Notes under the pieces: generated by a model
Database searches by the model: none
What the model saw: only the letters and a program-made list of their open reading frames with translations
What the model was told of the DNA's origin: nothing
Program-made: the position numbers and the translations under genes
Shown here: positions 22,876 through 33,730 of the stretch, piece by piece
How positions within the stretch are numbered: position 1 is the stretch's first letter
Layout of the letters: every line of letters starts with the position of its first letter
NCBI GenBank assembly: GCA_030248215.1
Contig: JASANG010003113.1
Location: 62,001-126,000 of the forward strand
Reading direction: 5' to 3'
DNA: 64,000 bases
Source: Enoplolaimus lenunculus
Lineage: Eukaryota; Nematoda; Enoplea; Enoplida; Thoracostomopsidae

Positions 22876-23156
22876 GATCTGCCAATTTGTCACCACCGCA
22901 TTCTTCGGCTGTCAGTATGTACCATTCAGACGAAACCGATTGTGCGAGTGAGCAAATGGACTCGTGTCGTTGCTGTCGAATGAAATGTTGGTACGGCGAA
23001 CTCGATGCTAACTTTAACAAACGTGGCCGTAAACCCGCATCAAATATTGAAACGCTAATGCTACTTGGACAAATTAAACGCTGTGTTAAAATGACGTGTC
23101 ATACAGAGTGCAAAAATGCACGCGTCACCCCTGGACAACTACGTCCATTTATGTAA
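22876..23156 (+). CDS. Probable last exon of a Cys-rich protein, unidentified
   Basis: An acceptor (ACTATGTAATTTTAG) precedes a frame of about 93 codons ending in TAA at 23154-23156, with a second stop directly behind. The translation is hydrophilic and Cys-rich, with the cluster DSCRCCRMKCWYGELD, then a basic KRGRKP stretch and a C-terminal part with three more cysteines (RCVKMTCHTEC). The CRCCRMKC cluster recalls the second zinc finger of nuclear receptors but does not fit its spacing. Upstream exons were not located. The codon composition looks protein-like, so I think it is a real exon. Confidence 0.45.
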
Positions 23157-23233
23157 TAGCAACGAAATCGTAAAACTTCGATCTTTACAAACATACTGAA
23201 TGTGTACTTTAGTATAATAGAATATTTTGTTCA

Positions 23234-23455
23234 GGCCCATATTCTCAAACGTGTGAAGTCACCGAACGCCAGTTGATGATAGCTCTTGTAACTTTCGAAC
23301 CATTAAATGGCGAGGTTCGCGATTATGATTTTCGCCGCATTTGATTTGCTTTATACTCCTGTATCAACTTTCCGAACCGCAATTGTAGGAGTTCGTCAAT
23401 TTGAAAACATATCGCTAACTGGTAACCTGCGCTATAAGCGTTGAGAGTATGGGCC
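23234..23455. mobile_element. Inverted-repeat MITE with GGCCCATATTCTCAA ends
   Basis: The 222-bp element has ends GGCCCATATTCTCAAACG and the inverted CGTTGAGAGTATGGGCC. The interior has mirrored GAACGCCAGTTGATG and TAACTGGTAACC-like motifs. It lies about 80 bp after the stop codon of the Cys-rich exon and so may be in its 3' UTR. Target duplication unclear. Confidence 0.7.
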
Positions 23456-23839
23456 CAGGCTTAAATTGACGGTCCATGTATTGATCAAGAGCGCTAGCTT
23501 TTTCCGCGAGACTGCAATAGAGTAAAGCTTAAGCTTTTAATTTGTTTTTGCTAACCGACCAAACTTTGTTCAACGCTTGATACAGATAGGATTGTTTTGT
23601 TGGACATAAATTCGTTTGTAGAGCTAATTGTGTTGTACACAAATTGTGTCTACTATTATTTCAGCTTCAACTTTCGTTTACCCGAAGCTCCTTCAACTCT
23701 GAACGTTAAATAAAATGTTTAAATTGAGTCCATACTTTATATGCTATCCGTTTGGGGAGTAATACAGCCAGCTAACATTTTTGCGGACGATTTAGCTGTT
23801 TGTCTTAGACTTTAAAATTCATCAGGTTTTTGTAAAATC

Positions 23840-24250
23840 AGCCCATGTATACAAAAGGGCCTGAACAGTAGTATTAGCATATTCCTAACCCTAAACCTAA
23901 GCCTATTAAATTTTTAGTACATATATTTACAGATGAAAATTATACTCACTACCTTGAAATACTTCAGGAATCTCCTTATCCAAATCAACTTCGACAACTT
24001 CATTGTTAGCCTTTTTTGCTTTATTGCAATGCCTGTTGTGATTCGAGGCTTTTGATTTGAATTTCCATAAAATTCTGTTAACGGCAGTATTCGTCCGCTT
24101 GAGTACGGAGTTGTCGTAAGGATGAGCCTAAACCTAAGCCTAAGCGTAAGGACCGAGCCTAATCGTAAGCAAAAAATTTAGTCTAAAGCTTCAACTGACT
24201 CTATTACAGCCCCTCCGGGAAACGATCCAATAATGTTCTATACATGGGTC
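23840..24250. mobile_element. Family B MITE carrying an extra internal segment
   Basis: The outer ends are AGCCCATGTATACAAAAGGG and the inverted TTCTATACATGGGTC, flanked by near-identical 8-bp repeats GTAAAATC (23832-23839) and GTGAAATC (24251-24258). The usual TTAGGC-type blocks (CCTAAACCTAAGCC) are split, with about 200 bp of different sequence between them (about 23913-24115). The copy is therefore about 411 bp instead of about 190. Confidence 0.75.
23913..24115 (-). other. Exon-like segment inside a Family B MITE
   Basis: On the - strand the insert is open in a frame reading KANNEVVEVDLDKEIPEVFQ and is followed by a donor-like AAG|GTAGTG. It has no hexamer repeats and a more protein-like composition than the rest of the MITE. 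It may be a captured host exon or a smaller inserted element. A second - strand frame is also open, so coding is not certain. Confidence 0.3.
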
Positions 24251-24504
24251 GTGAAATCTATACCAACGCCTTTTTGTTGACTCTCCAAAACTTTGCAGGG
24301 GAATATGAACGCCGTCCACAGCGTAGACATGGACTTCTTCAACGAATCTCATCAACAAGTGCAAAAATCAAATATACATTTCCGATTTCATATACATTTT
24401 CGAACTGTCGTATAGACCTTATAATTATTTGTTTTAAGTACGATCTTCTGTACACGAGAAGTGGTTTATTCATTGGTTATCAAGTACCACTAAACTTTTA
24501 GTAG

Positions 24505-24807
24505 TCAAACATAATAAAATGTTGAAGGATGACACTCGTCCAGTAACTTAAAATATGTGGTAAGAAGGGGTGTGAAGATTTCTTGGTAGAGTGGCAATGT
24601 TCTATCGAATATAGCGAACCCTTTTAATGAAGTCGGCAAAATATTAGAGTGGTATTCAAGCCAGAGAAACCCTAAGTGTTTGACTTTTCCACTTTTCTGT
24701 TTCCAAACCAATCCCGCGCCACGTTTTTCAAACGGACACATCAAACGTTTCCTACCAAATCGAGAAAAACCTACGCTGTTTTCTTTTTCACTTTTCCCGT
24801 TTTCCAA
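24505..24807 (-). CDS. Possible terminal coding segment, unidentified
   Basis: A minus-strand frame ends with TGA near 24505. Its last part reads like protein (EYHSNILPTSLKGFAIF, PLYQEIFTPLLTTYFKLLDE). The upper part overlaps TTTTCCACTTTTC-type repeats. There is no ATG start, no recognised domain and no neighbouring exon. It could be a relic of a transposon gene. Confidence 0.2.
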   Translation of the reverse strand: MENGKSEKENSVGFSRFGRKRLMCPFEKRGAGLVWKQKSGKVKHLGFLWLEYHSNILPTSLKGFAIFDRTLPLYQEIFTPLLTTYFKLLDECHPSTFYYV

Positions 24808-24995
24808 ACAAAACCTAAGCTAGCGATTTCGTGCAAACCAGGGAAACACTCGGGTGTCAAAAAAGAGAGCCTACGCAACACTTCTGACTATTATATCAGA
24901 ACAGCTAGAAGCAACACTACCGCGTGAAGTATCCACAAACCACCAAAACCTAAATCCCGTTTGCCCAATCGATCTGTGTGTGACATGTCATACAT

Positions 24996-25170
24996 CAGTT
25001 AGGGTAACGCTATACGTGTCCGGTGGCACAGTCCACTGCCGTTCGTGACAGTGCGCCAACGCCCGTTGCTGTGCGTCACTATCCATCACCGTTCGGTACA
25101 GTAAGCTGACAGCTGGCGTACGGCAACTCGTTGTGATAGACTTTGACACACGAAGACAGACGGTGATAGA
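24996..25170. repeat. Family H relative, CpG-rich
   Basis: It starts AGTTAGGGTAACGCTATACG, matching the Family H end, and continues with CCGTTCGTGACAGTGCG-type motifs resembling the core of 8690-8919. A right end is not identified. Confidence 0.5.
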
Positions 25171-25214
25171 ACGACAACGGACTATAATTGCTAAAAGATA
25201 TTGCGCTATTACAA

Positions 25215-25562
25215 CTGTAGTGACCTGAATAAGACGGGGGTAGCAAGAGGGGGTCCCCAATTAGAGTCCCAATCAATAGGGGTCCCTATCCTTCATAAGG
25301 GTCCTTAAGCGGATAGAGTTCCTAAACCCTAATTAGAGTCCATAAATGTCAATGATCCCTAATTGTAGCGCGTAAATGACTAAACGACCAAACAAACTTG
25401 AGTTCGAAACTTTAAAGCGTACCCATACCGGATATATATCAGTAAGGAAGGGTCGCGGAGGGCTGGTTGAAAATAAACTGTCCGTGACTGATTAAAAAGG
25501 GGGGTACCTTCTGGAGAGGCCAAATAAATATCAGTCACCCCCTCTTGTTCGGGTCGCTAAAG
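25215..25562. mobile_element. Family F MITE, copy 2
   Basis: It starts CTGTAGTGACCTGAATAAGA and ends with the degenerate inverse TCTTGTTCGGGTCGCTAAAG before TA. Interior motifs (GACTCTAATTAGG in inverse, CAATCAATAGG, TCCGGTATGGG-like) match 28674-29101 in the other orientation. Confidence 0.75.
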
Positions 25563-25564
25563 TA

Positions 25565-27455
25565 CTTTGTATGCTTTTCAAAACTACTAATATTTTAATC
25601 GACTATCCATTCTGATAAATGCTCACCAACTATGGTTTTTTCATGCAACAACAGGGGCGTCCGCCGAAAATAATGTTTGGGTTTCACCGAATAAATGTGG
25701 GGCTGCCGTACAATTGCAACTCAAGATTGTTTACTTTTAGACCGAGTGAATTTGGGGAGCACCAACCAAATTTGGGGGCAGGTCCCCAATGCCTCCCACG
25801 CGGACGCCCGTGTGCAACAACATTCAACAATTGATACGTATCTATTTTCTGCCTATGGCACGTTAAATTTGAACAGAACTAGGCATTTTAAAATAGATAC
25901 AGATTGTCGAAATTTACTGAAATTTTAACCGACTCAGTTTTTCTCAAGAAAACTGTTTTTTTCGTGGAATATTTTTCTTTCAACCGTATCGTTAAAACGC
26001 ATTTTAGGACCTCAAACAATATGAAACTTAGCCAAATCTCTGAGCAATTATTTGAACTACGTCAATTCAAATCATTAGCTACATTTGGTTGCAGGTTTGT
26101 TTAGTGCAAACTTTGGCCATTGCCAATGTTTACCAAGGGGATCTACAAATACTGGTTGCGAGCATTTTAAAACGACTTGGCAGCGTCTTTTAAAAGGTTT
26201 TAAATTTGAATTTTAGTTTAAAACTAACCTAAAATCGTTACGACTATTTCTTCGATCCATTTTCGACAACGTTATTGGGTACAATACGGAAGAAAGCTAT
26301 ATTTATACAGTGACACACTATGTACGTGACGTGATATAAATAGTAAAAATACGAAAGAACCCGATTCGATTAAGTTCAAGTTAAGACTTAAATTAATAGT
26401 CAACTGGTCTACATATATTGACATGACTTGCAATGCTAGTCTTGTGTTTGGGTGTTACTACAGGTTTATACCGTTGAAAGCTTTAGCCCATAATAACCTT
26501 AGAGACCTGCATACTAAGCCCTGAACTAAAACCTAAGGTTATGCATAAACACAAGCCTAAAGTCTAGGCCTTAGCGTAACCCTCACCCGAAGCTTCTTGC
26601 TTTAATGTTCATAAAAGTTTCCCTGGGCCCAAATTTTTGATTTTAACAAATAATCAATTGCTGCGGTCTTATCATGAACAAAACTTCGATTGGTGTGTTT
26701 AATGAAAAAATTTTCAGTTAATGTTCATATATAATGAAAAACTTACACTTATTGTCATCTAGCACTGTGTTCTAGAATTGTCAATATAATGTTTCTAGTA
26801 GAGCGAAATGAGAAGTAATAAATCATCATGGAGTTAGATTCATTTTTAAATAAAAACATGCCTATGTAAATGCATAGACTTTTCGTTTATTATCGGGAGT
26901 ACGAAAGAGTAGGCTTGAATTTTAGGCTGTGTTTTTTTTGCTTAGGTTTAGGCCTACTTAGGCTTACACTTCGTTCAATGCTTAAACTTAGGTTTTGGAT
27001 TAGGAACATACTTAATCTACAGTTACAGCTCTAAATGTAACTTTAACCACGCGTTGCGTATCTAAAGACAGGACTGCGTTCTGACTGATATTGTGACCCT
27101 AGTAGTAGTTTTATCTTTCTATAATTTGTCGCCAATCACAACAACAGCAATTTATAATTTTTTGTGTTGTTGGCTTATAGCAATACAGAAAACTTTGATT
27201 ACATATATTAATTTTTCCTGACATTTTTTTGCCATATGTTGCACCATAGGTACTACTAATCTTTGGAACCATGGACATAAGTACAACACTCAACATAAAC
27301 TAAAATTACAGAGCAGCATCATGGGCCACAACCAGGATTTCAGGTGGAGAAAGGAATAACTTCCTGAATAAGAAATTGTTTTTGACCTCAACGATCGAGA
27401 AGATTATTCTAAAAGTCCGTTAAAATTTAAAAGCGATTTTATCCTGTAACCAGAA
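25565..27455. other. No gene; one eroded Family B copy
   Basis: AT-rich sequence without a convincing exon. At about 26905-27015, TAGGCTTGAATTTTAGG, GCTTAGGTTTAGGCC and related hexamers followed by CTACAGTTACAGCTC look like a strongly eroded Family B element. A smaller patch of CCTAAGG/CCTAAAG hexamers is at 26520-26590. Confidence 0.4.
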
Positions 27456-27463
27456 GTTTCGGT

Positions 27464-27608
27464 GTCCATGTAAAGATCAGGGGCGGAACGTTATTCTGTG
27501 GGACTGCAATAGAGCAAGCTTAAGTTTTAAACTATTTTTTGCGTGGCTTAGGCTTAGGCTTAGGAATATGCTTATAGTACTGTTCAGCCCCTGTTCTTTA
27601 CATTGGCC
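27464..27608. mobile_element. Family B MITE, short copy
   Basis: The 145-bp element has ends GTCCATGTAAAGATCAGGGG and the inverted CCCCTGTTCTTTACATTGG. It is flanked by GTTTCGGT (27456-27463) and GTTTCGGG (27609-27616), an 8-bp duplication with one change. A short GGCTTA run lies inside. Confidence 0.85.
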
Positions 27609-27609
27609 G

Positions 27610-28670
27610 TTTCGGGAAGAAATATATCTATCTATCGCTCCCCTTGTGTACATTGATGAGAGTAACATTCTTTATAATAAAAGTATAATCCTATAGCTTT
27701 CTGAGTCAACCGTTCTGCAATATTAAGTACCAACATAACGACTGAATTATTGCGTAATTTAGCAAGGTATAAAAAATTGTGCCACAGCATATTTGAGCAG
27801 TTGACAGGCATAGATAAATGCCTTCGTTGCCTTTGTGTGAACAAAAATGTTGTGTTGTTTTCAAGTTCGCAACCGGATTAATTCAAGAGGCAAACGGCTC
27901 ATTATGGGCATGGCCCTTTCAATGACTTTGATTAGCTTAGTTTTGCTTTGATTAGCTTAATTTTTGTAATAACTAAATCTAGCTGAGACAAATAAAATAA
28001 AAACAAAACCATGCAAATTTAAAATATTGGCGTGGCCTTTGATTGCTTTTCTCACGGGTGTCTGTAAAAATGAACAGTGAAGTTTTCTATTAAATCAGAG
28101 CTAACTTGCTACATAACTCCGATGGATTAAGGGAGTTGGAGCCCCAAAATTTGACCGACCACGGTTTTTCCGTGTGTTGTTTTTGTTCTATGAAGTATAA
28201 AAACAATTTCGAACCTCATTAACGCTAACTATAAAGCAAGTATTGTTGACGGTCAGCCAGCAGATTTCATTTTTTTCTGCTTTCAATAAGAAACAAGAGA
28301 AAAGTTTGAAATTTAAGACGCTTCATCAACGATTAAGACAATGTCTGAAATCTTAAATACAATTTGGCTGATTTTTTTATACTTATATGTCTTTACAAAC
28401 GTTCGTCCGGTACGCCGACTGCAAAAAAGAGAAAGAACGCTCGATCCGAATTTCCTAATTTTACAACCACCGATGCGGTCATGCATGACGTACCTTGCCT
28501 AAATTATTGCTAAATTTGTATTATTTTGCATGCAGTCTTAATAATGTATACCGAACAACATTTACGCACCTAAGTAAAGAAAACCAGAAAATTAGTTATA
28601 AGACAGTTATTTTTACAAAGTATGAAATTAGTGTCTTATCAATTAGCATCGCAACAATAACTTCTTGAAT
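27610..28670. other. No gene seen
   Basis: AT-rich sequence. Minor local duplication of GACTTTGATTAGCTTA near 27925-27962. No exon recognised. Confidence 0.4.
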
Positions 28671-28673
28671 ATA

Positions 28674-29101
28674 CTGTAATGACCCGAATAAGAAGGAGGG
28701 CTGATATTTATTTGACCTCTCCAGAGGGTGCCCCCTGTTATTCGGTTATACGGGCTGTTATTTATTTTTATGCCGTCCTCCGCCGCACTTCGTTACACAT
28801 ATATCCGGTATTGTAACTAACCCTTGAATTGAATGTTTATTTGCCTTGTATCAAAAGCTTTAGCGATAATGCAAGGTTATTATTAGGAACGTACTTTGAA
28901 AACTTAAGTACGCTTCAAAGTTTTGAACTCACCTTTATTTCGTTCTGGAGTCATTTATGCGCTACAATTAGGAATAATTGACATTTATGGACTCTAATTA
29001 GGGTTTAGGGACTTTATGCGCTTACGGTCTCTTATTAGGGATGCAGACTCCTATTGATTGGGACTCAAAATGGGTACCCCCTCTTATTCAGGTCACTGCA
29101 G
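28674..29101. mobile_element. Family F MITE, best copy
   Basis: The 428-bp element has ends CTGTAATGACCCGAATAAGA and the inverted TCTTATTCAGGTCACTGCAG, with TA on both sides (28672-28673 and 29102-29103). This suggests Tc1/mariner-type integration. No transposase frame. Confidence 0.8.
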
Positions 29102-29174
29102 TACTGGCATAATAAATACCGTTCTTAGAATTGTATCTTTTATGCTCATATCAATTTGCTTGAGGGTCAGGGTA

Positions 29175-29385
29175 CTTCCTTTAGAGCAACAAGTTGAAAC
29201 AAGTGCTTAAGAAACGAAAATTGAGGTTCGGAAACTCAGAAAACACAAAATCGAGTTTCGGATATCCGAAATAGAAAATTTCATTTCGGATATCCGGATA
29301 TATACGGATATCCGGATAAATATCCGACAAGAATTGCCGGATATGAGAAATTATCCGATGCCCATCACTAGTCCTGACACAGTTT
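29175..29385. repeat. hAT-like repeat with ATATCCGGATA motifs
   Basis: Repeated CGGATATCCG palindromes lead to a right end reading CCGATGCCCATCACTAG, the inverse of the common hAT start CTAGTGATGGGC. A related fragment with CGATATCTGGC and ATATCCGGAT is at 41940-42000. The left end is unclear. Confidence 0.45.
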
Positions 29386-29389
29386 CTTA

Positions 29390-30060
29390 GATATCATTGG
29401 TGTCCAGTACTAGCTATGCATGCTACCGCGGACAGTATAACTTGTCCAGTTAACGTTTAATGTACACTATAGAGCTTTTTTAACAAACGACTGGACATTT
29501 TGTGTGCAATCCAAACCAATGGTAACAAGGGACTGACATCAAAAGAAACCAGGATGATGAAGTTGAAAGATGTCCCGGAAACAGCTGTTAGATTTAGCGC
29601 CTTGAATTGGCATTTACTGTCGCTGAAAGCGTTGAATTTGTTTGTTCTGATTGCCGACACGCAAACAAATGCTGTTTGAAATAGCTGACGATTTTCGGAT
29701 AATTTCAAAGTGTTTCATTTTGAGCTCTTGATAATGTGATTACAGAGTGTCAGATAATCGCTCGAGCATGAACGGAATGAACTAACATAATCAGTCTGGT
29801 CAGTTTTGTAGCCAGCTGTGTCTGCCAGGTGAAGGGGGGCTAATAACATTCAGGATGCGTAACGGGTATATAAGAATTACAAATTACTTACAAACGTAAA
29901 ACGAGATTAAAGGTTTTCTACTGGGACACAAATTTTTCGGCACTTTTGTACTTTCTTACACTGTAAAAAACTGTTGCTATAGGTTCCTAAGGCTTAAACG
30001 TAGGATTAGCTATACACTTAAGAAAAGCTTAGGCTAGGCTTTTAGTATGCTTATGCTAAT
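29390..30060. other. No gene seen
   Basis: No recognisable exon. A few TTAGGC-like hexamers at about 29985-30055 are probably an eroded Family B piece. Confidence 0.4.
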
Positions 30061-30063
30061 GTA

Positions 30064-30269
30064 CAGCAAAAAATGGTGAGTCAGATAAACTCTCTCCGAA
30101 ATAAGCTCTACGGGACTACAGAAACTGAGCCAAATTCGACTCCGCAATAGTCAAATTCGACTTACTACGTCGGACGTTTGACTCTGGCGGAGTCGAATTT
30201 GACTGAGTTTGTGTAGTTCCGTAGAGCCTATTTCGGAGACAGTCAACATGACTCACCATTTTTTGCATT
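30064..30269. mobile_element. Family D palindromic MITE, copy 2
   Basis: It begins CAGCAAAAAATGGTGAGTC and ends with the inverted GACTCACCATTTTTTGCATTG. The two halves mirror each other around GACTCTGGCGGAGTCGAA. Non-coding. Confidence 0.8.
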
Positions 30270-31485
30270 GCGCTGTTGTCTTCCGCTATACATAGGCCAT
30301 TTCCGGCGGACTTTTTCGCTGCGGGAAAAATACAGAATTGCCAATTTTTCTGGGTTTTAAACCCCCTGATCCTCTGTGACATCAGGACCATGTCTGGTGT
30401 CCACTCAAACTAGTACTAATACAAAATCTTAAGTAATAAATCATGCGCGTAACGCAATCAGCAAATCAAATTCACCGTTGCATGTAGACAATCAAGTGGG
30501 ACAATGGAAATCAGCCACGTAGAAAATATTTGACTTCAATAGACTATGGACCGGCTAACAAATTAATATGAACAACTCTCATATGGCCGGTCATCGCCCG
30601 ACAGCTGACCAATATACAAACTTTAAAATATTGTCAAGCATTACATCGTTACGTTTCTAGAAGCTACACCAATCATTTTAGTTTTAGTAATTCAACAAGA
30701 CACGACCTCCTCGTTGTATGATAGTGTCAATCTTAGGCAAATGCAAGTTTGCACAACGAAACATTACTTAAGCCATTAAGCAAACGGGTCCAAATAAGTA
30801 CCGCTTCGGGTACTATGCAACAGATTAAGCATAATGAGGCTGCCTAATTAAATAAAATAGGTAAATTTATATAGCTCACTCTCGGCGATGTTTCTGTTAT
30901 GATTGTTGTTGTAGACATGTTGACGTGTACAATTTACGGTTCTGGTGATTTAGTAGCGCTTGTAATAAGTATGGTTGCATTTGGTAATGCAGCCATAGGT
31001 TGCTTCAGGGCGTTGACTTAAATAAGCACCCGTATTTTTAAATGTGTTTAGTGTATATTACCGGTCGGCAATCCATCAAACGTTGCATCTGTGGAAATAC
31101 AAAATGGTTAGCTTCAAAATGTTGTCTTTATGTCTATGATATTCTTTACGAGCACGCAAATTATGACGCCCAATGCTGAAGCTGTTCGCGAGTTTGGAAA
31201 CTTGTCGCAAACTACGTACAATACATATTTAAAAATATGAGCCTAAAAGACAGATGGAGAAAAATTGTTCTAATGTTGAAATTCTACCGATATTGTAAAT
31301 ACATGACAATGATTTATACTGATTAGGCGACGCCCTCATAGAGCCGTTTTTGGTATAACCCTGGGCGCGCGCGCCTTCACACTTGTACAATAAACATTAA
31401 TAATCCCAAGCGGAAAATTCTTCACGTGTGACAATTCTTTAATTGTTGTCGAAGTATTTTTGGCTTATTGGTATTATAAACATTT
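30270..31485. other. No supported gene
   Basis: AT-rich sequence left of the minisatellite. A short ATG frame near 31130-31240 has no recognised features. A GCGCGCGC run occurs at about 31364. Confidence 0.4.
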
Positions 31486-31490
31486 ATACT

Positions 31491-32208
31491 ACAAGTGTAA
31501 CGGCGACCGCGCCTAGGGGCGTACAGAAAACGACTACTACAAGTGTAACGGCGACCGCGCCTAGGGGCGTACAGAAAACGACTACTACAAGTGTAACGGC
31601 GACCGCGCCTAGGGGCGTACAGAAAACGACTACTACAAGTGTAACGGCGACCGCGCCTAGGGGCGTACAGAAAACGACTACTACAAGTGTAACGGCGACC
31701 GCGCCTAGGGGCGTACAGAAAACGACTACTACAAGTGTAACGGCGACCGCGCCTAGGGGCGTACAGAAAACGACTACTACAAGTGTAACGGCGACCGCGC
31801 CTAGGGGCGTACAGAAAACGACTACTACAAGTGTAACGGCGACCGCGCCTAGGGGCGTACAGAAAACGACTACTACAAGTGTAACGGCGACCGCGCCTAG
31901 GGGCGTACAGAAAACGACTACTACAAGTGTAACGGCGACCGCGCCTAGGGGCGTACAGAAAACGACTACTACAAGTGTAACGGCGACCGCGCCTAGGGGC
32001 GTACAGAAAACGACTACTACAAGTGTAACGGCGACCGCGCCTAGGGGAGAACCTAAAACTACTACTACAAGTGTAACGGCGACCGCGCCTAGGGGCGTAC
32101 AGAAAACGACTACTACAAGTGTAACGGCGACCGCGCCTAGGGGCGTACAGAAAACGACTACTACAAGTGTAACGGCGACCGCGCCTAGGGGCGTACAGAA
32201 AACGACTC
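31491..32208. repeat. 48-bp minisatellite, 15 copies
   Basis: Fifteen head-to-tail units start at ACAAGTGTAACGGCGACCGC and contain CGCGCCTAGGGGCGTACAG. All are essentially identical except the twelfth, which has a cluster of changes (GGGGAGAACCTAAAACTAC). Since 48 is a multiple of 3, the array is open on both strands: + reads repeats of TTTTSVTATAPRGVQK, - reads repeats containing VVVFCTPLGAVAVTL. The + frame lacks an ATG and follows a TAA directly, so I treat it as a minisatellite. Confidence 0.95.
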
Positions 32209-32209
32209 T

Positions 32210-33420
32210 TTGCAAGCGTCGGCCAACCCGTATAAAAGTCATTGTCATGTAAACAATACTACTTCATTTGGCTATCGTTAACAATTTGCCAATTTCACGT
32301 AAAAACTGAAATGTTAGCACCTTTTTCAGTGCCGGCTCGTACTTAATATTCATATTTGACCTTTGTCTAAAGCTTTAAATTTTGGATCAGTCCTGGCTCC
32401 GCTGTCATTTGCCTTGTGTAGGTCAGGAAATGGCTACCGGTCACTTTTGTGGGCGGTATAGTTGTCATTTTGTAAGCTGTGACAAAATTGTAAGCATAAT
32501 GTTTTAGGAAAATCAAGAAGGGTAGGCGCACGTGAAGAATGTAACAAAATTAGAATAAAGTAAATTATATATTTTGACCCAAGTTTTTTGTCAATGCGTT
32601 TTTATTAGTTTCTCAGGTCCCGGTATTAAGGACATCGTCCCATTTTTTCAACTATTTTGTGCGTAGTGAATGTGAAGTACTTCCTAAATTGTAGAAATAT
32701 TCAGTAGATTTTACTCGAACTCGTTATACTTTGATAGACTTCAATTGACATAAGGCGTATCGAGGCACAACAATTTATTTGGTTTGCAATTGTTTTGCAT
32801 TAATATTTAATTCGCCAAGCACCCATTTGTTTTATTACACCTGGTTCATTCAAGTGTATAAGTATTAAGCAGTTGTTTAGTTTTCTTTAAAAAGCGGTTG
32901 CAGCTTTTTTGCTTGTACTAATATCGTGAAGTAATGTATCGATATTTGGGTTCACAAAAAAACAACCAGATTTAACTCATTCTTCAATGAATATTTTCTG
33001 TTTCATTTGATATCTAAATTTTAAGCTAGGAGTCGCGCTCCGTTACTCGCTGTCACGTTAGCGTTTAGCATCACCGCTCGATTATAAAAAAACGTTTGAC
33101 GTTTGAGACCGACGGAGGCGTCATAAACTGATGGACATTTTGTAGGCGCTTACGCTTAAGGCGGTGTCCTGCAATCCGGCGTTCAGTTCGGCCGGGCAGG
33201 GACATGGCATTTGTTGGGTGATGAGCAGTTGTCATTTTTATACCTTAAGAAACAGTATTTTAGCATTTTTCCACGCTTCCACCCTTGTAAATTCATCGAT
33301 ACCATGAACCGATGGCTAAAACACGAGTACGTGTAAAGCCGTATCACTTGCAGTTGTGCGATCTAAATTTCCACTGTATATCTCTTCTCTTATTGGCGGT
33401 ATATTAAGTAAAAAAATGTG
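32210..33420. other. No supported gene; old Family E relative inside
   Basis: At 32973-33085, TTTAACTCATTCTTCAATG, AATATTTTCTGTTTC and a degenerate tRNA-like block (TAGCATCACCGCTCGATTAT) correspond to the left two-thirds of Family E (14834-15096). The remainder is AT-rich without a clear exon. Confidence 0.4.
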
Positions 33421-33425
33421 TTCAG

Positions 33426-33624
33426 AATAACAGGCGATTATTGCAGCTGCAGTAGTTTATTTAAAATTGTTTCTACTGGACTCCACGTGCAAATCCAAAC
33501 CAATATTCTAGCGGTGTCCATGCTCAATACAGCCGGCACGTTGTTGTTTTTGCTGGCGTTTTATGCCATGCCTCGATCATGTACAAAAAATGCAGCTCTG
33601 AGCAGTGCCGATCTTCTTAATTAA
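33426..33624 (+). CDS. Possible last exon of a membrane protein
   Basis: After an acceptor (AAAAATGTGTTCAG) a frame runs to a TAA at 33622-33624. It contains a Cys-containing start (ITGDYCSCSS) and a single strongly hydrophobic segment (ILAVSMLNTAGTLLFLLAFY), followed by a short polar tail. This would suit the last transmembrane helix of a polytopic transporter, but no family motif is visible and no upstream exon was found. Confidence 0.35.
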
Positions 33625-33661
33625 ACGTGTATTTCACCAATCGCCAGTTAGCAATGGGTTC

Positions 33662-33730
33662 TCAAACCAGCGAACACTGACAACTATAGATCTGATACAG
33701 CGCATAGTAAGTAGTACAGTACGTTAAATT
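33662..33730. repeat. Short dispersed repeat shared with 38148-38206
   Basis: CGAACACTGACAACTATAGATCT followed by AGTAGTACAGTACGTTA occurs here, and nearly unchanged (CGAACAATGACAACTATAGATCT, AGTAGTACAGTACGTTA) at 38148-38206. It probably belongs to an undefined MITE. Confidence 0.6.

Noticed and set aside
22920-22985. Nuclear receptor zinc finger
   Set aside because: The CRCCRMKC cluster lacks the C-x2-C-R-x2-K-C spacing and the rest of the DNA-binding domain, so the name would not be justified.
31443-32252. A 269-codon Thr-rich repeat protein on + and a 254-codon one on -
   Set aside because: Both come from a 48-bp unit without stops. The + frame has no ATG and follows a TAA, and the - frame is equally open. 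Kept as a minisatellite unless transcripts show otherwise.
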